Below are positions 1-5,968 of a DNA stretch of 8,101 nucleotides, one piece after another. The stretch spans positions 1-8,101 of the forward strand of contig JALOMU010000048.1 in NCBI GenBank assembly GCA_025455285.1, in the 5' to 3' direction. The stretch's first letter is position 1. Each line of letters begins with the position of its first letter. A program made the position numbers and the translations under genes. The notes beneath the pieces are model-generated. The model had not been told where the DNA came from. It did no database searches and saw nothing but the letters and a program-made list of their open reading frames with translations. The DNA comes from Flavihumibacter sp. (lineage in GTDB: Bacteria; Bacteroidota; Bacteroidia; Chitinophagales; Chitinophagaceae).

Positions 1-856
1 CTTCTAAAAAGAGTCCGTGACCACTGTTTTCAAATTTTACAATATAGGAGTTTTTAATTCCTTTGTTCATTTCTTCTGCCAGCGCAAATTCGCAAATGAC
101 ATCCTTCGTGCCATGGAAAATAGCGGTGGGGATATTGATTTTTGAAAGCTCTTTGCGAAGATCCGTATCGCGTAAGGCGATCAAACTTTGGGTGGTAGCA
201 TATGGTGAAGCCTCCAAATTGATACCACCTAGCCAATTACCCAGGCCTGCAGGAATAGCCGTTTCAGTTGCGCCAAATATTTTACCGAAATTCTCCAGCA
301 GTTGGGGTCTGTTCACTTTACTAAGTGCAATCAGGTCATTTACTGCCTCTGGAGTAAAGCCAAGGTTATAGTCCGGTCTTTTGGTCCAACTAGGGGCCGC
401 AGCGCCAAATAATGCCAGTTTGCTCACCCGGCTACTGTTGTATTTGGCAACATAATAAATGGAAATAGCACCGCCCATAGAAAAACCACCTAAAGTTACA
501 TCCTGGATATTCAATTTATCCAGGACAGTTTTTATATCCTGTGCATAAACATCGTAATTGTAAGCGCCAAAAGGTTTGTCAGATTTACCGAATCCGCGCA
601 TTGTTATTCCTATTACCCGGTAGCCTTTCTCTACCAGGAATTGGTATTGATATTCATACATAGCATCGCTTAATGGCCAGCCATGAATTAAAACTACCGG
701 TTTTCCCTCACCTAAATCAGTTACATGTAGTTTAACCTGTTTGTCCACAGTTATGTATTCTTCTCTGCCGAATGAGTTTGTCTTGTTTTGAGCATCAGCT
801 GTTACTGATGCAAGTGCGATGCTTGCTGACATAAATAAAGATTTAATTGATTTCAT
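1..856 (-). CDS. Secreted alpha/beta hydrolase, non-heme chloroperoxidase-like (3' end cut by window)
   Basis: The reading frame is open from an ATG at 856 to the window edge, giving 285 codons without a stop; only the C-terminal end is missing. Residues 1-22 form a signal peptide (Lys-rich start, hydrophobic core, ADA-Q cleavage site), so the enzyme is probably exported to the periplasm. The alpha/beta hydrolase triad is complete: nucleophile Ser126 in GGFSMGG, Asp252 in HGTKDV and His280 in NSGHGLF. The HGWPLS oxyanion motif (58-63) and the MRGFGKSD stretch (86-93) are typical of cofactor-free haloperoxidases and related esterases. Family members mostly act as esterases or perhydrolases; the true substrate is unknown. 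It lies 77 bases downstream of the Crp/Fnr gene in the same direction, with a possible promoter of its own. A start at Met9 would lose the basic N-region, so Met1 is preferred. Confident in the family, not in the reaction. Confidence 0.9.
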   Translation of the reverse strand, partial: MKSIKSLFMSASIALASVTADAQNKTNSFGREEYITVDKQVKLHVTDLGEGKPVVLIHGWPLSDAMYEYQYQFLVEKGYRVIGITMRGFGKSDKPFGAYNYDVYAQDIKTVLDKLNIQDVTLGGFSMGGAISIYYVAKYNSSRVSKLALFGAAAPSWTKRPDYNLGFTPEAVNDLIALSKVNRPQLLENFGKIFGATETAIPAGLGNWLGGINLEASPYATTQSLIALRDTDLRKELSKINIPTAIFHGTKDVICEFALAEEMNKGIKNSYIVKFENSGHGLFLE

Positions 857-865
857 TTTTATTTT

Positions 866-873
866 CAAAATTA
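866..873 (-). promoter_or_regulatory. Possible Bacteroidota -7 box for the chloroperoxidase-like gene
   Basis: On the minus strand the sequence reads TAATTTTG, a full match to the TAnnTTTG box of the Bacteroidota primary sigma factor. A TTTA 17 bases further upstream is only a weak -33 element. The box lies 9 bases before the ATG at 856, which would give a very short leader, so the call is tentative. If real, the gene can be transcribed separately from the operon upstream of it. Confidence 0.3.
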
Positions 874-933
874 GATCAATCCATACCCGTTAAACGAAGA
901 CAAAAGGCTATAAATAAAATAGACAAAAATCAA

Positions 934-1515
934 TTATCGAGTTGCTGCTTTTTTACGGATACGACTCAGGGTATCTTTGGTAACACCAATAAAAGAAGCA
1001 ATGATATGGTTGGGGAACCGTTCTGAAAAATAGGGATAGCTTTCCAAAAAGTTCTTATAACGTTGTTCTGCCGTCATACTTATCATGGAAGTGATCCTTT
1101 TCTGACTGGCAATTGTATTGCGTTCATCTAATCGTTGCAATAATTCATTGAATGCAGGAAAATCCTTACCTAATTTTAGTTTGTTTTGATAAGTTATCAG
1201 CAATACTTCAGATTCTTCCCATGCTTCAATATAATATTTAGAGGGGGTAACCAGGACATAACTTTCCTGATCACCTGCCCACCAGTTTTCTATCGACAGG
1301 TTTACTACATGCTCCATTCCACTATCATCCACATAAAACTGCCGCATTGCTCCTTTTAGTATAAAGGCGAAGTGTTTACAAACTTCTCCCTCCTGGAGGA
1401 TGAATTGTTTTTTTCTTATTTTTTTGTAGGTAAAATGGCTTAAGAGAAGAGCAAATTCATCCTCTGATAGCAAGGTGCCTGTATAGCGATGTACATAATC
1501 AAATAGAGGATGCAT
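934..1515 (-). CDS. Crp/Fnr family transcriptional regulator
   Basis: A 193-residue protein with the Crp/Fnr layout: an N-terminal cyclic-nucleotide-binding-type beta-barrel (about residues 15-115, including ILQEGE and FAFILKGAMR) and a C-terminal winged helix (about 145-190) whose recognition region reads IASFIGVTKDTLSRIRKK. The barrel lacks an obvious cAMP-binding Arg-Ser signature and there is no Fnr-type cysteine cluster, so the effector is unknown; this is usual for the short Crp-like regulators of Bacteroidota. The start is set at MHPLF, which matches how these proteins normally begin and leaves 10 bases after the hydrolase stop. In-frame ATGs at 1542 and 1566 would overlap the hydrolase gene. 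It is the third gene of the RidA-hydrolase-Crp operon and is likely to control that operon, and perhaps the divergent SDR gene (inference). Confidence 0.9.
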   Translation of the reverse strand: MHPLFDYVHRYTGTLLSEDEFALLLSHFTYKKIRKKQFILQEGEVCKHFAFILKGAMRQFYVDDSGMEHVVNLSIENWWAGDQESYVLVTPSKYYIEAWEESEVLLITYQNKLKLGKDFPAFNELLQRLDERNTIASQKRITSMISMTAEQRYKNFLESYPYFSERFPNHIIASFIGVTKDTLSRIRKKAATR

Positions 1516-1525
1516 GCAGCTAAAA

Positions 1526-2392
1526 TTACCGAATTTTAGCATAGAATTCCAGGATCTCTTCACCAATTTCAGTTACATGGGTTTCAAGTGCAAAATGACC
1601 TGTGTCATAAAACCGGATAGTTGCACTCGGAAGATCTTTTTGATAGGCTGCTGCTCCAGCGGGTAAAAAGTAGGGATCTTTATTTCCCCATAAAATCAGT
1701 GCAGGTAGTTGATGTTTTCTGAAATATTCCTGAAAGCTGGGATAAAGGGCGATGTTGTTTTTATAGTCGCCGATCAGGTCTAGCTGCTTTTCATCTGATT
1801 CCGGTTGGTCGAGGAAGTATTGATCAAGTGTATAAGTTTCTGGTGCAATCAATTCGGAATTATTGACTCCAGTAAAGTATTGAAATCTGAGTTCTTCCTG
1901 TTTTACAAAACCACGCAATGCGTTTCTATCTTCCTGTGAATTACTGGCCCAGTATTTTTTCACGGGATCCCATGCTGCACCTAATCCCTCCAGGTAAGCA
2001 TTTCCATTTTGCGAAATAAATCCCGTAATTCTTCCCGGATTATTGAGCATAAGGCGAAATCCAGTTGGGGCACCATAATCAAAAACATACAAGGCAAATT
2101 TATTGAGCTTCATTACATCAATAAAGTCTTGCATTACATGGGTAAGATTGGCGAATGTATACTCAAATTCTTCTCTGGAAGGGGAAGTGGAGAAACCAAA
2201 CCCGGGAAGATCGGGTGCAATAACATGATAGTGCGTATTCAGTATAGGAATAAGATTACGGAACATATGCGAGGAGGTTGGATAACCATGCAGGAGTAAT
2301 ATCACTGGATCTCCCTGGTTCCCTGATTCCCTGTAGAAAATGGTTTGTCCTGCTGCTTTAACCTTCCGGTAATAGATGTTTATATTTTTCAT
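1526..2392 (-). CDS. Alpha/beta hydrolase with Asp nucleophile (haloalkane dehalogenase/epoxide hydrolase-like)
   Basis: A complete 288-residue cytosolic alpha/beta hydrolase. The visible triad is Asp105 as nucleophile (VFDYGAP), Asp239 (WGNKDPYF) and His266 (DTGHFALE). An Asp in place of Ser is the mark of haloalkane dehalogenases and epoxide hydrolases, which act through an ester intermediate with the enzyme. The oxyanion motif HGYPTSS (35-41) and PDLPGFGFS (60-68) fit this branch. It does not have the HGNP plus Asp-Trp pattern of typical haloalkane dehalogenases. The sequence resembles a widespread family often labelled simply alpha/beta hydrolase, with conserved stretches such as SQNGNAY and YPSFQEYFRKHQLP in the cap region. 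It sits 6 bases after the RidA-like gene and 10 bases before the Crp/Fnr gene. The family call is firm; dehalogenation, epoxide opening or another hydrolysis cannot be told apart. Confidence 0.92.
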   Translation of the reverse strand: MKNINIYYRKVKAAGQTIFYRESGNQGDPVILLLHGYPTSSHMFRNLIPILNTHYHVIAPDLPGFGFSTSPSREEFEYTFANLTHVMQDFIDVMKLNKFALYVFDYGAPTGFRLMLNNPGRITGFISQNGNAYLEGLGAAWDPVKKYWASNSQEDRNALRGFVKQEELRFQYFTGVNNSELIAPETYTLDQYFLDQPESDEKQLDLIGDYKNNIALYPSFQEYFRKHQLPALILWGNKDPYFLPAGAAAYQKDLPSATIRFYDTGHFALETHVTEIGEEILEFYAKIR

Positions 2393-2398
2393 TTTTAC

Positions 2399-2788
2399 TT
2401 ATTTAACGACTGTAGCTTCAAGTTCTACGGTTAAGGTTTCAAACAGGCTGACCACTTCTATTACGGTTAGGGCCTGTTTCATGCCATGGGTAGCTACCCA
2501 ATTTTGGAAAAATTGAAAATGTGGTAATAATGCTTCTGTGGAAGTAGTGAACATGGTAATACGGACTATATTCTTACATTCATAACCAGCTGTTGTAATT
2601 ACCTTTTCCAAATTCCGGATAGCCAGTTCCAATTGGGTCTTCATATCGGCAGTACTGGAAATTCCCTGCTCATCAATGGCTGTTTGTCCGGATACATACA
2701 ACGTTCCCGAAACATTTTTAACTTCAACTGCTTGGTGATAACTGCGCTCTTGCTGCCAGGTCCAGGGATTATACACTTGTTTTTCCAT
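2399..2788 (-). CDS. RidA/YjgF/UK114-family protein without the catalytic Arg
   Basis: A 129-residue protein, the usual length for the family, with the recognisable core LYVSGQTAID (30-39), the helix QLELAIRNLEKVITTAGY (52-69), a central VRITMF strand (75-80) and the C-terminal LTVELEATVV strand (119-128). RidA proteins are trimers that hydrolyse reactive enamine or imine intermediates, using an Arg that binds the substrate carboxylate. By hand alignment of the last segment that Arg corresponds to Leu107 (KQALTVIEV), so it should not be a classical 2-iminoacid deaminase and belongs with the Arg-less Rid subgroups, whose activities are poorly known. It is the first gene of the minus-strand operon and shares its upstream region with the divergent SDR gene, which suggests a role in the same pathway. 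Confidence 0.9.
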   Translation of the reverse strand: MEKQVYNPWTWQQERSYHQAVEVKNVSGTLYVSGQTAIDEQGISSTADMKTQLELAIRNLEKVITTAGYECKNIVRITMFTTSTEALLPHFQFFQNWVATHGMKQALTVIEVVSLFETLTVELEATVVK

Positions 2789-2806
2789 TTTGATATTTTA
2801 AGTGGA

Positions 2807-2814
2807 CAAAACTA
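2807..2814 (-). promoter_or_regulatory. Possible -7 box of the RidA-hydrolase-Crp operon
   Basis: The minus strand reads TAGTTTTG, a match to TAnnTTTG, 18 bases upstream of the RidA-like ATG at 2788. No clean TTTG -33 element lies 17-21 bases further upstream, so the operon may need an activator such as the Crp/Fnr protein it encodes. The placement at the operon head supports the call; the motif is short and could occur by chance. Confidence 0.35.
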
Positions 2815-2942
2815 TGCATCCCGTTATCCGGAAAAGTTGATAAAAGTCTATTTATTTAATTGCCTTTTAGCGTCTAATGCAGCTATGTTGTAGTTATACT
2901 TTTAAACTGTTGAATCTATTTGTACAACCCAAAAAAATAAAA

Positions 2943-3707
2943 ATGAAACAAAATAAAATTGCACTGGTAACTGGAGGAGGTCGTGGACTAGGAAAAGATA
3001 TGGCCTTGAAAATTGCTCAAAAAGGAATAGATGTGATTTTGACTTACAATAGCAATAAAAATGCAGCTGAGGAAGTAGTGAATCAAATTAAAGCCCTTGG
3101 TCAAAATGCTATTGCTATTCAATTAAACGTAGAAGATGGTTCGAGCTTTGCGGGCTTTCTGGCTGAATTGCAAACAACTTTACAAACGACATTTACAACC
3201 GGCAAAATTGATTATTTGATCAATAACGGAGGATTTGGATTAGATAGTCCCTCTTTTGTTGAAACAACGGAGCAGCAATTCGATCGACTAATGAATGTTC
3301 ACTTTAAAGGGGTATTTTTCCTGACACAAGGTTTGTTGCCCATACTGAATAATGGTGGCGGTATTGTAAATATCTCTTCAGCAGTAACACGGGTTTCGTT
3401 TCCAGGAAGGGCGGCTTATGCCAGTATAAAAGCAGCAGTAGAAACACTAACTGTCAACCTGGCTAAAGAGTTGGGGAGCCGCAATATCAGAGCAAATGTG
3501 GTGGCACCCGGCGCAATAGCCACTGATTTTGGAGGCGGACGCACCCGGGATAATTTGCATATTCAGGAGTACCTGAAATCCCAGACAGCCATTCCAAGAA
3601 TTGGTCAGGCGGAAGATATTGGTGGGGTAGTAGCTTTCCTATGTTCAGAGGAGGCTAAATGGATTACGGGTCAACGGATTGAAGTGTCCGGGGGATTTAT
3701 GCTATAA
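2943..3707 (+). CDS. Short-chain dehydrogenase/reductase (SDR)
   Basis: A 254-residue classical SDR. The Rossmann motif TGGGRGLG lies at 10-17, NNGG (the NNAG position) at 94-97, and the catalytic tetrad is Asn118, Ser146, Tyr159 and Lys163 (YASIK). The second beta strand ends in TYNSN without an acidic residue, which favours NADP(H) over NAD(H). VAPGAIATDF (208-217) and the C-terminal SGGF are also typical. The frame is open to an ATG at 2877, but the start at 2943 fits the family N-terminus and follows an A-rich stretch of the type that replaces Shine-Dalgarno sites in Bacteroidota. It is transcribed away from the RidA-hydrolase-Crp operon across 154 bases, so common control is likely. The substrate, a carbonyl or alcohol, cannot be assigned. 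Confidence 0.93.
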   Translation: MKQNKIALVTGGGRGLGKDMALKIAQKGIDVILTYNSNKNAAEEVVNQIKALGQNAIAIQLNVEDGSSFAGFLAELQTTLQTTFTTGKIDYLINNGGFGLDSPSFVETTEQQFDRLMNVHFKGVFFLTQGLLPILNNGGGIVNISSAVTRVSFPGRAAYASIKAAVETLTVNLAKELGSRNIRANVVAPGAIATDFGGGRTRDNLHIQEYLKSQTAIPRIGQAEDIGGVVAFLCSEEAKWITGQRIEVSGGFML

Positions 3708-3746
3708 ACTTATGTGTTTCAGCTAGTTTTATTAATTTTATCGCCA

Positions 3747-3841
3747 ATCCGGCCAGGACAAGAATCCTAATACTGTTCTGGTACCGGATCTGTAATAACC
3801 ACAGGATAAGGTTAAAGCCCCGGCTGATCTCAGTTGGGGCT
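3747..3841 (+). other. Three consecutive hairpins; possible structured RNA or 3' UTR of the SDR transcript
   Basis: This lies in the 268-base gene-free stretch between the SDR and receiver genes; I see no supported gene there. Hairpin 1 (3747-3789) pairs 3747-3760 with 3774-3789: 14 base pairs, a 13-base loop and a two-base bulge (TA, 3782-3783). Hairpin 2 (3796-3814) is TAACC with GGTTA. Hairpin 3 (3816-3841) has an 11-bp stem closed by a 4-base loop. Hairpins 1 and 3 contain one and two G-U pairs when read as plus-strand RNA; on the minus strand the same positions are A-C mismatches, so the plus-strand transcript is the better folder. No clear promoter is visible just upstream, so a structured 3' end of the SDR mRNA is as likely as an independent small RNA. 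Confidence 0.5.
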
Positions 3842-3850
3842 CTATATTTC
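3816..3850 (+). terminator. Possible terminator of the SDR gene
   Basis: The stem AGCCCCGGCTG pairs with CAGTTGGGGCT around an ATCT loop, 11 bp with two G-U pairs, followed by CTATATTTC. The U-tract is weak and broken, so termination would be moderate. It lies about 110 bases after the SDR stop and before the receiver gene. Confidence 0.45.
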
Positions 3851-3975
3851 AAGCAGCTGTTACCAATTCACAAAAAGATATGCAGGAGACTGTCTATCAA
3901 TCTGTTGTATATTATCCCTCAGTAACATCCGGATACTTGTGAAACATCTGTACCTTACCAATCTAAATTTCCACC

Positions 3976-4410
3976 ATGAATAAAAGCGGTCCGATTGTCA
4001 TTATTGAAGACGATGTTGATGATCAGGATATTTTGACCGAGATATTCAATGAACTCAATTATGACAATAAGCTCATTTTCTTTGGAGACAGTATAAAGGC
4101 TTTAGAGTACCTAACCGATACAGCTATTGAGCCGTTTCTTGTCCTTTCCGATATAAACATGCCCAAACTAAATGGGATGGAATTAAGAGAAAAAGTTCAC
4201 AATAATGAAGATTTACGATTAAAATCCATTCCTTATCTTTTCTTTTCTACTTGCGCGGAACAGAAACATGTAATTGACGCTTATTCAAGATCTATTCAAG
4301 GGTTTTTCGTCAAACCCGGTAATTATGATAAATTAAAAATGGTGATCGTAAAAATTGTGGAGTATTGGAAAGAATGTGAATCGCCCAATTATATTAAAAA
4401 CGCGCAGTAA
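3976..4410 (+). CDS. Stand-alone response-regulator receiver protein (CheY/Rcp1-like)
   Basis: A 144-residue protein made up of a single receiver domain with no output domain. The phosphorylation site is intact: acidic pair Glu11-Asp12, phospho-acceptor Asp59 in LSDINMP, Ser91/Thr92 at the switch hydroxyl position and Lys113 in the VKP motif. Such single-domain regulators are common in Bacteroidota and pass the signal of a histidine kinase through protein-protein contact or a phosphorelay. No kinase gene is adjacent, so the partner is elsewhere. It precedes the DUF892 gene in the same direction with a gap of about 150 bases, so cotranscription is possible but not shown. The start ATG is clear; upstream is a pyrimidine-rich stretch without a Shine-Dalgarno site. 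Confidence 0.93.
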   Translation: MNKSGPIVIIEDDVDDQDILTEIFNELNYDNKLIFFGDSIKALEYLTDTAIEPFLVLSDINMPKLNGMELREKVHNNEDLRLKSIPYLFFSTCAEQKHVIDAYSRSIQGFFVKPGNYDKLKMVIVKIVEYWKECESPNYIKNAQ

Positions 4411-4501
4411 GAAATAGGTATTCAACATTGTTTACTGCTACTTTTCCTCCCCATTGTTGCTCTGCAGCTTCTTCTCTCTGTTGATTTATTACACAGTTTA
4501 T

Positions 4502-4529
4502 TTTGTCCACTGCACTGGTATTGTCTTTG
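4502..4529 (+). promoter_or_regulatory. Possible promoter of the DUF892 gene
   Basis: TTTG (4502-4505) and TGTCTTTG (4522-4529) resemble the Bacteroidota TTTG / TAnnTTTG pair, with one mismatch (TG for TA) and a spacing of 16 bases, somewhat short. A transcript starting a few bases after 4529 would make the ATG at 4538 almost leaderless and leave about 30 bases before the ATG at 4565, which favours the latter as the translation start. Confidence 0.27.
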
Positions 4530-4564
4530 ATTAAAGCATGTTGAATCATAAAATAAATAGTATC

Positions 4565-5119
4565 ATGCCAGTATCAAAATCTACTACATTAAAAAAACCA
4601 GGTATCTCGAAATCCTCTTTGGGTACATCCTCATTGGAGAAATTCTTTCACAATTCGCTCAAGGATCTTTATTGGGCAGAAAAGAATCTCTTAAAAACAC
4701 TTCCGAAAATGTCTAAAAATGCCACAACTGAAGAGCTTCAGTCAGCACTGGATGAACATCTCGTTCAAACTGAAGAACATGTAAACCGTTTGGAGAAGAT
4801 TTTTGAAATGATCGGTGAACGTGCACAAGTAAAAAAATGTGAAGCTATGGAAGGGCTGATTAAAGAAGGTGAAACCATTATGGAAGAAACTAAAGAAGAT
4901 TCCCTTACCCGGGATGTCGGCATCATAGCCGCCGCTCAAAAAGTTGAACACTATGAGATATCCTCCTATGGTACCCTCACTGTTCTTGCCAGAACACTCG
5001 GTTTTAATGATGCCGCTGAAGTATTGGCAATAACCCTGGAAGAAGAAAAACAAGCTGATCTTAAACTTACTGCTATCGCAGAAAACAATATCAACTTAGA
5101 GGCTGAACAGGAAGATTAA
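4565..5119 (+). CDS. Ferritin-like DUF892 protein (YciE/YciF family)
   Basis: A 184-residue protein that is mostly alpha-helical. After a basic, flexible N-terminus (1-22) it follows the DUF892 pattern: LEKFFHNSLKDLYWAEKNL (24-42), DEHLVQTEEHVNRLEKIFE (63-81), KKCEAMEGLIKEG (90-102), AAAQKVEHYEISSYGTL (122-138) and LEEEKQAD (158-165). These helices build a four-helix ferritin-like bundle; acidic and His residues such as Glu39, Glu70, His72, Glu128 and His129 are candidates for a dinuclear metal site. Family members such as E. coli YciE and YciF are linked to stress response, but their reaction is not established. An in-frame ATG at 4538 would add nine residues; 4565 is preferred because the shorter N-terminus is more typical and the candidate promoter is very close to 4538. 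A strong terminator follows. Confidence 0.9.
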   Translation: MPVSKSTTLKKPGISKSSLGTSSLEKFFHNSLKDLYWAEKNLLKTLPKMSKNATTEELQSALDEHLVQTEEHVNRLEKIFEMIGERAQVKKCEAMEGLIKEGETIMEETKEDSLTRDVGIIAAAQKVEHYEISSYGTLTVLARTLGFNDAAEVLAITLEEEKQADLKLTAIAENNINLEAEQED

Positions 5120-5146
5120 ATACAATACAAGAGTATGCAAATCTAC

Positions 5147-5192
5147 AAGGGTGCCAGCAGCTTCAAACTGTTGGCACCCTTTTGCTTTATTG
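5147..5192 (+). terminator. Strong intrinsic terminator after the DUF892 gene
   Basis: The arms 5147-5160 and 5168-5181 pair over 14 bp (one G-U) around a 7-base loop, followed by a T-rich tail (TTTTGCTTTATT). It lies 27 bases after the DUF892 stop and 33 bases before the end of the convergent DUF4142 gene. The T-tail is on the plus side, so it mainly ends the DUF892 transcript; the stem may also slow transcription from the other side. Confidence 0.88.
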
Positions 5193-5213
5193 TCAGTAAT
5201 ACGAAACATAGTA

Positions 5214-5795
5214 TTACATTTCCTCTTTGACCAGGGTTTCTATATGATTTTGATGGTTCCGCAATACAGGTAGCATTCGGTTCACAAAATCTTTTACCGT
5301 TGTATTATTTGTTTTAGAAAGTTGGCTCTCAAACCTGGAAATATTTTCCCTGTGATCCTTTTGCATTTCCTTTATGTATTTAGCATCAAAATCTGCAATC
5401 TTTTCTTTCTCGAAATCTTTTATTTTGGATGCATGTAGTTTTATAAGGGTATCGTTCAGGGTTATTTCTTGTTGTTGCAACAACTGTATTATTTCTTCAT
5501 TCGATTTTGAGTGCTCCTGAATCATCATTTTTCCAAGTTGTTGAGTAGATTTCCGTTTGGACATTTTTATTGCCAATTCACCTAATCGGATTTCCATGAC
5601 ACCGCCGCTTAATGCCTGAACTAAAAAGGTAGAGTCTTCTTTTCTATCGTTAATTGAAACTGTATCCCGACTTGTTCCTGTGGTGTCCATACCTTCATTC
5701 ATTGATCTATTTGAGTAAGTTTCTTTTTGCTGTTCATTGGCGCAGGATGTGAATATCAATCCACTAATTATAATAATTGAATAAAAATGTTTCAT
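5214..5795 (-). CDS. DUF4142 domain lipoprotein
   Basis: A 193-residue protein starting at MKHFYS. Residues 1-17 are a hydrophobic signal sequence ending in a lipobox (FTS-Cys18), so it is probably a lipid-anchored envelope protein. Residues 19-50 are polar and low in complexity, a likely linker. The DUF4142 helical domain covers about 53-190, with FLVQALSGGVMEIRLGELA (57-75), MMIQEHSKSNEEI (90-102), FDAKYIKEMQKDH (136-148) and LPVLRNHQNHIETL (175-188). The regularly placed His95, His148 and His181 with nearby acidic residues fit the ferritin-like fold proposed for the family; no reaction is known. The frame is open upstream to 5861, but that start would bury the signal peptide. It converges with the DUF892 gene and diverges from the sigma-54 activator gene. 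Confidence 0.9.
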   Translation of the reverse strand: MKHFYSIIIISGLIFTSCANEQQKETYSNRSMNEGMDTTGTSRDTVSINDRKEDSTFLVQALSGGVMEIRLGELAIKMSKRKSTQQLGKMMIQEHSKSNEEIIQLLQQQEITLNDTLIKLHASKIKDFEKEKIADFDAKYIKEMQKDHRENISRFESQLSKTNNTTVKDFVNRMLPVLRNHQNHIETLVKEEM

Positions 5796-5828
5796 TGTTG
5801 AATGTTTATCCGAAAGCAATAAATAGTC

Positions 5829-5866
5829 ATTCCAGGGCGAATCTGTGGAATAATTCCCCATATTCC
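5829..5866 (-). promoter_or_regulatory. Cluster of GGAAT/ATTCC half-sites upstream of the DUF4142 gene
   Basis: Four copies of the pentamer lie within 38 bases: ATTCC at 5829-5833, GGAAT at 5847-5851, ATTCC at 5853-5857 and ATTCC at 5862-5866. The middle two form the palindrome GGAATAATTCC, and the first two make a wider inverted repeat (ATTCCA/TGGAAT). The position 34-71 bases upstream of the DUF4142 ATG fits an operator for that gene. The binding protein is unknown. Confidence 0.33.
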
Positions 5867-5895
5867 TTCTAGGGTGGAACAGTCTATAACCATTG

Positions 5896-5911
5896 TGGCC
5901 GAGTTATTGCA
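5896..5911 (+). promoter_or_regulatory. Candidate sigma-54 (-24/-12) promoter toward the activator gene
   Basis: The sequence TGGCCGAGTTATTGCA has GG and GC separated by exactly 10 bases, with TGGC at -24 and TTGCA at -12, against the consensus TGGCACGnnnnTTGCW (9 of 12 fixed positions). It points toward the sigma-54 activator gene, with an expected start near 5922 and a leader of about 170 bases. The presence of a sigma-54 activator next to it raises its plausibility, but no expression evidence is available. Confidence 0.45.
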
Positions 5912-5929
5912 TTAACCAGTTGATCCTAT

Positions 5930-5945
5930 TGCATAACGAATACCA
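5930..5945 (-). promoter_or_regulatory. Weaker sigma-54-like element toward the DUF4142 gene
   Basis: On the minus strand the sequence is TGGTATTCGTTATGCA, again with GG and GC 10 bases apart (8 of 12 fixed positions). It points at the DUF4142 gene with an expected start near 5919. The palindromic array at 5969-5998 lies just upstream of it, in the orientation normally used by enhancer sites, although closer than usual. Confidence 0.28.
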
Positions 5946-5968
5946 GAAAAAAAACTTTTCCAATAAAA

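Noticed and set aside
54..371. Open frames on both strands inside the chloroperoxidase-like gene
   Set aside because: They are shadows of the minus-strand hydrolase frame, which carries the full set of family motifs.
2803..2818. GG-N10-GC pattern (TGGACAAAACTATGCA) toward the SDR gene
   Set aside because: Only 7 of 12 fixed sigma-54 positions match, -24 lacks the C, and it overlaps a better minus-strand -7 box.
2920..2927. Palindrome TTGTACAA upstream of the SDR gene as a Crp/Fnr operator
   Set aside because: An 8-bp palindrome is expected about once by chance in a spacer of this size, and no second copy was seen.
3867..3943. TTCACAA paired with TTGTGAA as a long-range stem
   Set aside because: Only 7 bp across a loop of 63 bases; not supported without conservation.
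3879..3945. Small plus-strand open frame of about 20 codons (MQETVYQS...)
   Set aside because: Very short, no recognisable motif and no convincing promoter or initiation context.
3964..3971. TAAATTTC as a -7 box for the receiver gene
   Set aside because: It has a mismatch and ends 4 bases before the ATG, leaving no room for a transcript start.
5172..5186. TGGCAC followed by TTGCT, resembling a sigma-54 promoter on the plus strand
   Set aside because: The GG to GC spacing is 9 bases rather than 10, and the bases belong to the terminator's 3' arm and T-tail.
5796..5861. N-terminal extension of the DUF4142 protein to an upstream ATG
   Set aside because: It would place 22 polar residues before a clear lipoprotein signal peptide.
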